Source: an uncultured Bacilli bacterium
GTDB lineage: Bacteria; Bacillota_I; Bacilli_A; RF39; UBA660
Direction: 5' to 3'
NCBI GenBank assembly: GCA_947588865.1
Contig: CANPYQ010000037.1
Coordinates: 1 to 11,273 of the forward strand
DNA length: 11,273 nucleotides
The position numbers and the translations under genes are program-made. Within the stretch, counting starts at the first letter, position 1. Each line of letters opens with the position of its first letter. The notes beneath the pieces were generated by a model. It did not search any database, was not told where the DNA came from, and was given only the letters and a program-made list of their open reading frames with translations. This document shows, piece by piece, positions 6,598 through 11,273 of this stretch.

Positions 6598-7566
6598 TCA
6601 CATATCCTTAAATAAACCATATATGTATTTTTCAATATCAAATACCCTTAAATCATTTTCTTTTTCACCAAGTCCTACAAATTTAACTGGAATATCAACT
6701 GATTCTTTTATTGCAAGAACTATTCCACCTTTGGCAGTACCATCTAATTTTGTTAAAACTATACCTGAAATATTTGTAATTTCTTTGAAACTTTTTGCTT
6801 GAGATATTCCATTTTGTCCTGTAGTTGCATCTATTACAAGTAGCGTTTCATGAGGAGCATTTTTTATAAGTCTACTAATTACCTTATTCATTTTTTCCAA
6901 TTCATTCATTAAATTAACTTTGTTTTGTAGTCTTCCTGCCGTATCAACTAAAACAACATCATAAGAATCATTTATAGCCTCATTTATACCATCATATACT
7001 ACACTAGATGGGTCTTTAGATTCACTAAAAACAACCTTAGAATCAGTACGTCTACCCCATTCTTTTAATTGTTCTATTGCTCCAGCTCTAAAGGTATCTC
7101 CTGCAATAAGCATAACCTTTTTACCTTCATTTTTTAATTTATAGGCAATTTTACCTATAGTTGTAGTCTTACCAACTCCATTAACTCCAACAAACAAGAT
7201 AACAGTTGGCCCATTATCATTATAATTTATCTTATTTACCACAATTTGATTATTTACATAAATTATAAACATCTCATCTATTATTACTTCTTTCAAGTCC
7301 TGTGTATCTATAATATTTTCGTGTTTTACTCTATATTTTAATTTATCGATAAAATCCATAACTGTATTGACTCCAATGTCAGCCATTATAAGTATTTCTT
7401 CTAACTCATCAAAATACTCATTACTAACTTTTTTGTATTTACTATTTAAAAAATTTATCTTATTTACAAATTCTTTTCTAGTTTTTTCAAGGCCTTTATC
7501 ATATACTTCTATTTCTTCTTTATCTTTTTTGTTAAATATATTTTTAAATTTGTTAAATAATCCCAT
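6598..7566 (-). CDS. ftsY: Signal recognition particle receptor FtsY
   Basis: FtsY is the membrane-associated GTPase that receives ribosome-SRP complexes and hands them to the Sec translocon. The 322 residues are complete. A short Lys-rich N-terminus (MGLFNKFKNIFNKKDK) probably provides lipid contact. There is no long acidic A domain as in E. coli, as is usual in Bacillota. The N domain spans about 20-105, and the G domain has P-loop GVNGVGKT (127-134), DTFRAGA (157-163), DTAGR (208-212), TKLDG (272-276) and GLGEKENDL (298-306). The ATG follows AGAGGTGG. It is the first gene of a leftward operon that continues into the small membrane protein, ylxM and the HerA-like ATPase. A candidate promoter is TTTAAA (7608-7613), 17 bases, TATAGT (7585-7590). 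It ends with TGA, showing that TGA is a stop codon in this organism. Confidence 0.97.
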   Translation of the reverse strand: MGLFNKFKNIFNKKDKEEIEVYDKGLEKTRKEFVNKINFLNSKYKKVSNEYFDELEEILIMADIGVNTVMDFIDKLKYRVKHENIIDTQDLKEVIIDEMFIIYVNNQIVVNKINYNDNGPTVILFVGVNGVGKTTTIGKIAYKLKNEGKKVMLIAGDTFRAGAIEQLKEWGRRTDSKVVFSESKDPSSVVYDGINEAINDSYDVVLVDTAGRLQNKVNLMNELEKMNKVISRLIKNAPHETLLVIDATTGQNGISQAKSFKEITNISGIVLTKLDGTAKGGIVLAIKESVDIPVKFVGLGEKENDLRVFDIEKYIYGLFKDM

Positions 7567-7584
7567 TTACCCACCTCTATAATC

Positions 7585-7613
7585 ACTATATCAATTTTAC
7601 TACATTTTTTAAA
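7585..7613 (-). promoter_or_regulatory. Candidate ftsY operon promoter
   Basis: On the minus strand TTTAAA (four of six to the -35 consensus) is followed after 17 bases by TATAGT (five of six), ending 18 bases before the ftsY ATG. It is divergent from the zinc-ribbon gene promoter at 7660-7688. Other AT-rich boxes nearby could serve instead. Confidence 0.4.
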
Positions 7614-7659
7614 ATAAATAAATGCTTTTTATCAAAAATTATAAATAATATTAACACAT

Positions 7660-7688
7660 TTGTTATGAATTATTAAATATGATATAAT
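7660..7688 (+). promoter_or_regulatory. Extended -10 promoter of the zinc-ribbon gene
   Basis: TTGTTA (7660-7665) is followed after exactly 17 bases by TATAAT (7683-7688), preceded by TGA so that the box reads TGATATAAT, a full extended -10. The ATG begins 22 bases further on. This is among the best promoters in the window and drives the only rightward gene. Confidence 0.7.
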
Positions 7689-7710
7689 AAGACTAGTAAA
7701 AGAGGAGTAT

Positions 7711-8061
7711 ATGTACAAGTATTGTTCAAATTGTGGTAAAAAATTAACGGAAGATGAATATATATGTTCAAATTGTGGTATGAATATTAAACAAAATAAC
7801 CAATTAATAGATAAAACTGATAAAAATGCATTAATTGGTTTTATATTAGGATTAGTATCAATTATTGCATGGATTATCCCATTATTTGGATATCCTGTTG
7901 GAATATGTGGATTAGTTTTCAGTACTAAAGGTATGAATTCAAATGAAAATAAAAGTAAAGCTGTTGCAGGGCTAATATTATCTATTGTTTTCTTAAGTTT
8001 TACACTTATTAATTCTATATTAGGAATATTTATAAATTTATACAATAATTATTATTTTTAA
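7711..8061 (+). CDS. Zinc-ribbon membrane protein (DUF4190-like)
   Basis: This 116-residue protein has an N-terminal zinc ribbon, with four cysteines in two CSNCG knuckles (C5, C8, C19, C22). A polar linker with NQLIDKTDKN leads to two long hydrophobic stretches (about 40-71 and 83-110) of the kind grouped as DUF4190: GFILGLVSIIAW, a Gly-rich turn, then KAVAGLILSIVF. The ribbon probably faces the cytoplasm. Such proteins are common in Bacillota and their role is unknown. ATG (7711) is preceded by GAGGAG only three bases away, closer than usual. It is the only gene here on the plus strand, monocistronic between its own extended -10 promoter and a hairpin just after its stop. The two knuckles share an exact 16-base DNA repeat. 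The antisense frame over the same DNA is a shadow. Confidence 0.8.
   Translation: MYKYCSNCGKKLTEDEYICSNCGMNIKQNNQLIDKTDKNALIGFILGLVSIIAWIIPLFGYPVGICGLVFSTKGMNSNENKSKAVAGLILSIVFLSFTLINSILGIFINLYNNYYF
7723..7780 (+). repeat. Exact 16-base direct repeat in the zinc-ribbon knuckles
   Basis: TGTTCAAATTGTGGTA occurs at 7723-7738 and again at 7765-7780, 42 bases (14 codons) apart and in the same frame. Each copy encodes the CSNCG knuckle. Identical synonymous codons suggest either strong codon bias or a recent internal duplication or conversion. Slippage between the copies would remove one knuckle without changing frame. Confidence 0.8.
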
Positions 8062-8062
8062 A

Positions 8063-8088
8063 AAAAGAGCTCTATTTTGAACTCTTTT
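8063..8088. terminator. Bidirectional terminator between convergent genes
   Basis: AAAAGAG/CTCTTTT plus an inner TC/GA pair, with one C-A mismatch, forms a hairpin with a six-base loop. Rightward it runs into CTTTT; leftward it runs into a run of T. It begins two bases after the stop of the zinc-ribbon gene and four bases after the stop of the convergent gene at 8092, so it can end both transcripts. Confidence 0.7.
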
Positions 8089-8091
8089 CTT

Positions 8092-8511
8092 TTAAAAATA
8101 AGTTTTTCTATGAATTTTTGGTTTCTCCACTTTAAAATCTACTATTGCCTTCACATCATCCAGAAAAAGATATGAACTAGTATTTTCACTTAAATTTAAA
8201 ATTTTACTTAATGGAATTATATTAACATTTTCTTCTTTATCAGAAAATATTTGTTTACCATCATCTAATGAATATATAGAATTTACTTTTAAAATAATAT
8301 TACCATTTATAACATCATAATAATATTTTTCACATAAAATTCTATCAATACCATTATAATTGATAATTGTTGCTAAATTAAGTTTTTCTATTGCAATAAA
8401 ATTATTATCTAATATTGAAATATAAAAATAACTACTATTATTATTTACTTTTATATATCCTATTGGTATTTCTTCAAAACTCTCAACTTGAATAAAATTT
8501 TTTGTTTTCAT
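8092..8511 (-). CDS. Hypothetical protein, 139 residues
   Basis: I do not recognise this protein. It has no signal peptide and no membrane segment. Alternating hydrophobic residues (SYFYISILDNNFIAIEKLN, NIILKVNSIYSLDD) suggest a mostly beta, soluble protein, followed by helix-like LSKILNLS, an acidic DDVKAIVDF stretch and a basic end (KPKIHRKTYF). The frame can be extended to TTG at 8526, but ATG at 8509-8511 is preferred because AAGGTGA lies five bases before it and would otherwise be inside the coding region. A consensus promoter between it and polA gives a nearly minimal leader. With no terminator after polA, it may also be transcribed by readthrough. It ends at the two-way hairpin. Confidence 0.7.
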   Translation of the reverse strand: MKTKNFIQVESFEEIPIGYIKVNNNSSYFYISILDNNFIAIEKLNLATIINYNGIDRILCEKYYYDVINGNIILKVNSIYSLDDGKQIFSDKEENVNIIPLSKILNLSENTSSYLFLDDVKAIVDFKVEKPKIHRKTYF

Positions 8512-8528
8512 TTGAATCACCTTCAATT

Positions 8529-8556
8529 ATTATACATAATTTTTTTCAAATGTCAA
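8529..8556 (-). promoter_or_regulatory. Consensus promoter of the 139-residue protein gene
   Basis: On the minus strand TTGACA (8551-8556) is followed after 16 bases by TATAAT (8529-8534), both hexamers fully consensus. The expected start of transcription is near 8522, leaving about 11 bases before the ATG, so the Shine-Dalgarno would sit at the very 5' end of the message. It starts within ten bases of the polA stop. Confidence 0.72.
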
Positions 8557-8561
8557 ATAAA

Positions 8562-11132
8562 TTACTTAGCTTGATACCAATCATCACCATATTCTACATC
8601 TACTATAAGAGATACTCCTAAATCGATTACATTTTCCATAACTTTTTTCATAAGATAAGTTACCGTTTCAAATTCTTCCTTCAAACAATCGACAACAAGT
8701 TCATCGTGTACTTGAACTAATATCTTACTTTTCAAATTATTTTTTTTAAATTCTTTGAATAAATTTACCATAGCTATTTTAATAATATCGGCAGCCGTTC
8801 CCTGTATTGGTGTATTTAAAGCAATTCTCTCTGCTGCCCTCCTAATCATAAAATTTTTATCATTTAAGTCAGGAATAGTTCTAATTCTTCCAAATATAGT
8901 TTTAACAAATCCATCTTCATGAGCTTTCTTTATAGCAACTTCTTTATATGTTTTAATGCCAGGATATGTGTCATAATAATCATTTATAAATTTTGTTGCT
9001 TCTTTTGTTCCAATATTTAAATTTTCAGAAAGTCCAAATCCACTTATTCCATAGATTATTCCAAAATTAACTTCTTTAGCTACCCTTCTCATATCTTTAG
9101 TTACAGCCTCAATTGGTACTTTAAATATATCACTGGCTGTTTTAGTATGAACATCTATATTATTATTAAAAGCATTTTTTAAAGCTTCAATATTTGCTAA
9201 ACAAGAAAATAATCTAAGCTCTATTTGTGAGTAATCTGCACTTACTATAATTGAATCTTTGCTTGGCATAAAAGCCTTTCTAATCAATCTTCCGTATTCA
9301 TTTCTAATTGGTATATTTTGAAGATTTGGCTCAATACTAGAAAGTCTCCCTGTACGAGTTAAGGTTTGTTGATAGATTGTGTGTATTTTTCCATCATCCC
9401 TTATAAATCCAATTAAACCTTCTATATATGTTGTATAAAGTTTAGTAATAAACCTATATTCTAATATTAAGTTTACTATTGGATGTTTATCTTTTATTCT
9501 TTCAAGTACATCTGCAGCTGTTGAATAACCATTTCTACCTTTCTTTCCTTTATGAGGAAGGCCCAATTTTTCAAATAATACTTCACCTAATTGTGGAGTG
9601 GACGCAATATTAAACTGCCCACCTGCATAATTATATATATCTTTAGTAAGAAGTTCTATTTTAATTTTTAATTCCTCACCCATATCCATAAGTCTTCTTT
9701 TGTCTACATTGAAACCAGTATACTCCATATCCGCTAATACTTCGCTTAAAGGCATTTCAACTTCACTAAATAATTTATACATATCTTTTTCTTTTAAGGC
9801 ACATTCCAACTTTTCACGAGTATCATATATAAATTTAGCTCTCCCTACACATATTTCTTTTATATCTAAGTTTTCTTGCCTTATATTCATCAAAAATGGT
9901 AATTTATAATCTAATTGATTTGAAAGATATGCAATATCATCTTTTATATTGTATTCGAGTAAATAAGCGGCAATAGCCGTATCGAATACAACATTCTTAA
10001 TATCGATACTGTTTTTATTGCAAACTACAAGTGTTTTTTTATAATCATACGTATACAACTTTACACTGGTTAAAAATTTAGGATTTTTCTTTAATACTTC
10101 AGCTGGTATAAAAAGGGCATTGTTTTCATTATATACTCCCATACCAACAAGATTTCCTATATGATAATTTGACTCATCGACTTCTAAATATATAGCAGTA
10201 GCATCAGTAATATTTATTTCACTAACATCATTTACTACTTTAAAATCTATATCTTCTGTTTCAAATACTAATTCATTTTTTATATTTTTTAAAAGAGAGT
10301 AAAACTCTAATTCTTTATAAATATCTGCCAAATTTGAATTAGGCCCAAGATATTTAATATCAGATATTTTTATATCCATAGGAACATCTCTACAAATAGT
10401 TGCAATTTCATAACTCATATACGCATTATCCTTATCATTTACAAGTTTATCTTTAGTTGCTCCCTTAATGCTATCTATATTTTCATATATCCCATCTAAT
10501 GTTTTATATTGATGTAATAACTTTAAAGCTGTTTTTTCACCTATTCCTTTTACACCTGGAATATTATCGCTAGAATCACCCATTAAAGCTTTTAAATCTA
10601 TTATATTTATTGGATCAATTCCCCAGTCTTCCTTAAAAGAGTTTTCATTGTATCTGATATAATCCTTAGTTTTTAGTAGTTTCATCTCTACGTGTTTAGA
10701 AATTAATTGTAATAAGTCCTTATCACTACTTATAATTAAACCATCATAATTTTCATCCATATCACAATATTTAGCAAATGTTCCAATTATATCATCTGCT
10801 TCATAATTATCTATTTCAAAATATTTAATTCCCATAGCATCCAACATTTTTTTAGCAATTGGAAATTGTATTTTTAATTCTTCAGGGGTTTCACTTCTAC
10901 CATCTTTATAGAAATCATACTTTTCATGTCTAAACGTTTTGCCTTTATCAAAAGCAACAACAATATATGTAGGCTTTTCTTCTGTTATTATTTTATTTAT
11001 CATATTAGCAAATCCAAATAAACCATTAGTTGGAAATCCTTTAGAATTTTTCATAAAATTACCATTATAAGCAGTCGCATAAAAACTTCTAAAAAGTAAA
11101 TTATTTCCATCTACCATAATTATTTTTTCCAT
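8562..11132 (-). CDS. polA: DNA polymerase I
   Basis: This enzyme fills gaps, removes RNA primers and repairs DNA. The 856 residues are complete. The 5'-3' nuclease domain (1-290) keeps its metal-binding acids: D8, YEADDIIG (110-117), SSDKD (135-139) and GDSSDNIPGVKGIGEK (185-200). The middle domain (about 300-465) resembles the 3'-5' exonuclease fold, but the first motif reads YLEVDE where an active enzyme has D-x-E, so proofreading is probably lost, as in Bacillus polymerase I. The polymerase domain has motif A SADYSQIELRL (631-641, D633), motif B RRVAKEVNFGIIYG (682-695, with Phe690 at the dideoxy-discrimination site) and motif C QVHDEL (807-812, D810). ATG follows GGTGAT by three bases. 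Two candidate promoters lie upstream. No terminator is seen before the next gene, which may be partly cotranscribed. Confidence 0.99.
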   Translation of the reverse strand: MEKIIMVDGNNLLFRSFYATAYNGNFMKNSKGFPTNGLFGFANMINKIITEEKPTYIVVAFDKGKTFRHEKYDFYKDGRSETPEELKIQFPIAKKMLDAMGIKYFEIDNYEADDIIGTFAKYCDMDENYDGLIISSDKDLLQLISKHVEMKLLKTKDYIRYNENSFKEDWGIDPINIIDLKALMGDSSDNIPGVKGIGEKTALKLLHQYKTLDGIYENIDSIKGATKDKLVNDKDNAYMSYEIATICRDVPMDIKISDIKYLGPNSNLADIYKELEFYSLLKNIKNELVFETEDIDFKVVNDVSEINITDATAIYLEVDESNYHIGNLVGMGVYNENNALFIPAEVLKKNPKFLTSVKLYTYDYKKTLVVCNKNSIDIKNVVFDTAIAAYLLEYNIKDDIAYLSNQLDYKLPFLMNIRQENLDIKEICVGRAKFIYDTREKLECALKEKDMYKLFSEVEMPLSEVLADMEYTGFNVDKRRLMDMGEELKIKIELLTKDIYNYAGGQFNIASTPQLGEVLFEKLGLPHKGKKGRNGYSTAADVLERIKDKHPIVNLILEYRFITKLYTTYIEGLIGFIRDDGKIHTIYQQTLTRTGRLSSIEPNLQNIPIRNEYGRLIRKAFMPSKDSIIVSADYSQIELRLFSCLANIEALKNAFNNNIDVHTKTASDIFKVPIEAVTKDMRRVAKEVNFGIIYGISGFGLSENLNIGTKEATKFINDYYDTYPGIKTYKEVAIKKAHEDGFVKTIFGRIRTIPDLNDKNFMIRRAAERIALNTPIQGTAADIIKIAMVNLFKEFKKNNLKSKILVQVHDELVVDCLKEEFETVTYLMKKVMENVIDLGVSLIVDVEYGDDWYQAK

Positions 11133-11150
11133 ATCATCACCTATAATTTT

Positions 11151-11159
11151 ATTATAACA
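11151..11159 (-). promoter_or_regulatory. Extended -10 promoter close to polA
   Basis: The minus strand reads TGTTATAAT, a full extended -10 (TGnTATAAT), ending 18 bases before the polA ATG; 17 bases upstream TCGATT is a poor -35, which extended -10 promoters tolerate. The leader would be about 11 bases. This promoter lies clear of the TTATCTACT sites. Confidence 0.5.
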
Positions 11160-11183
11160 TTTATAAATAAAAAAATCGAGTAT

Positions 11184-11211
11184 ATCTTATCTACTATATA
11201 ACTTTTGTCAA
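11184..11211 (-). promoter_or_regulatory. Distal leftward polA promoter overlapping a half-site
   Basis: On the minus strand TTGACA (11206-11211, fully consensus) is followed after 16 bases by TAAGAT (11184-11189, four of six). The half-site AGTAGATAA (11187-11195) lies in the spacer and overlaps the -10 box, so a protein binding there would block this promoter. The -10 is only moderate. Confidence 0.4.
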
Positions 11212-11262
11212 GACATCGTGACCCCAAAGTATAAAATAATCAATTATCTACTAAGTAGATAA
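11187..11262. promoter_or_regulatory. Perfect 19-base dyad plus second half-site (probable operator)
   Basis: TTATCTACTAAGTAGATAA (11244-11262) is a perfect inverted repeat with nine-base arms around one base. The same nine bases, TTATCTACT, recur at 11187-11195. The dyad falls just downstream of a candidate rightward -10 box and before a Shine-Dalgarno-like sequence; the half-site falls within a candidate leftward promoter. This is the layout of an operator bound by a dimeric repressor, possibly the product of the rightward gene. I cannot assign a regulator family. A rho-independent terminator is unlikely since no T-tract follows. Confidence 0.55.
11205..11235 (+). promoter_or_regulatory. 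Candidate rightward promoter for a gene beyond the edge
   Basis: TTGTCA (11205-11210, five of six) is followed after 19 bases by TATAAA (11230-11235, five of six). Its -35 overlaps the leftward TTGACA almost base for base. A Shine-Dalgarno-like AAGGA at 11268-11272 suggests a rightward gene starting just outside the window. The spacer is longer than ideal. Confidence 0.4.
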
Positions 11263-11273
11263 GCATTAAGGAC

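Noticed and set aside
6591..6641. Extended start (6641) of the small membrane protein
   Set aside because: It would overlap the end of ftsY by 44 bases without a Shine-Dalgarno; the ATG at 6590 has TGAGGT correctly placed.
7367..7582. Plus-strand open frame of 71 codons opposite the N-terminus of ftsY
   Set aside because: It is a shadow of ftsY with no start signals, and it ends against the ftsY leader.
7632..8045. Minus-strand open frame of 137 codons over the zinc-ribbon gene
   Set aside because: The opposite strand has a promoter, a ribosome binding site, paired CSNCG motifs and a terminator; this frame has none of them.
8512..8526. TTG start (8526) of the 139-residue protein
   Set aside because: It would place the good Shine-Dalgarno AAGGTGA inside the coding sequence; the ATG at 8511 uses it at normal spacing.
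9700..9909. Plus-strand open frame of 69 codons inside polA
   Set aside because: It is antisense to conserved polA sequence and has no ribosome binding site.
1..11273. CRISPR array, tRNA, rRNA, SRP RNA, insertion sequence or integrase
   Set aside because: No regularly spaced repeats, no cloverleaf or SRP-hairpin sequence, no transposase or integrase motif and no long terminal inverted repeats were seen in any intergenic stretch.

Overview
The window is strongly AT-rich. It carries a nearly continuous leftward (minus-strand) gene array typical of a low-GC Gram-positive (Bacillota/Bacilli-like) bacterium. Several features point there. Shine-Dalgarno sequences are strong and stereotyped (GGTGAT, three bases, then the start codon, in ffh, the HerA-like gene and polA). 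SRP genes are clustered, a penicillin-binding carboxypeptidase is present (so the cell has a wall), and DNA polymerase I has a decayed proofreading domain. TGA reads as stop (end of ftsY) and Trp is TGG, so this is not the Mycoplasma code. The species cannot be named from the sequence.

Layout from right to left, in the direction of transcription. At the right edge (11133-11273) lies a divergent control region: two candidate leftward polA promoters, a candidate rightward promoter, and a perfect 19-base dyad with a second copy of its half-site. polA follows (8562-11132), then a small unrecognised soluble protein (8092-8511) with a full-consensus promoter of its own. A two-way terminator separates it from the only rightward gene, a zinc-ribbon membrane protein (7711-8061). 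Divergent from that is an SRP-receptor operon: ftsY, a small three-helix membrane protein (6318-6590), a ylxM homologue that looks frameshifted at its start (6051-6318), and a HerA-like DNA-translocase ATPase (4287-6041) whose stop codon lies inside a terminator-like hairpin. Next come a D-Ala-D-Ala carboxypeptidase with an unusual cytoplasmic tail (2744-4219) and ffh (1329-2633), each with its own likely promoter. After the ffh terminator and a gene-poor gap, the left edge holds the first 344 residues of a C39-peptidase ABC exporter of the bacteriocin maturation/export type. It apparently starts at the very rare codon ATA.

Functionally, ftsY, ylxM and ffh supply the co-translational membrane-targeting machinery, here interrupted by a DNA-translocase-like ATPase and a wall enzyme. 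polA is housekeeping repair and replication. The C39 exporter is the one clear accessory function, and the rest of its locus lies beyond the left edge. No CRISPR array, tRNA, rRNA, insertion sequence or complete new defence system was seen. The points most worth a second look are the ATA start, the ylxM frameshift, the HerA-like ATPase in an SRP operon, and the dyad at the right edge.
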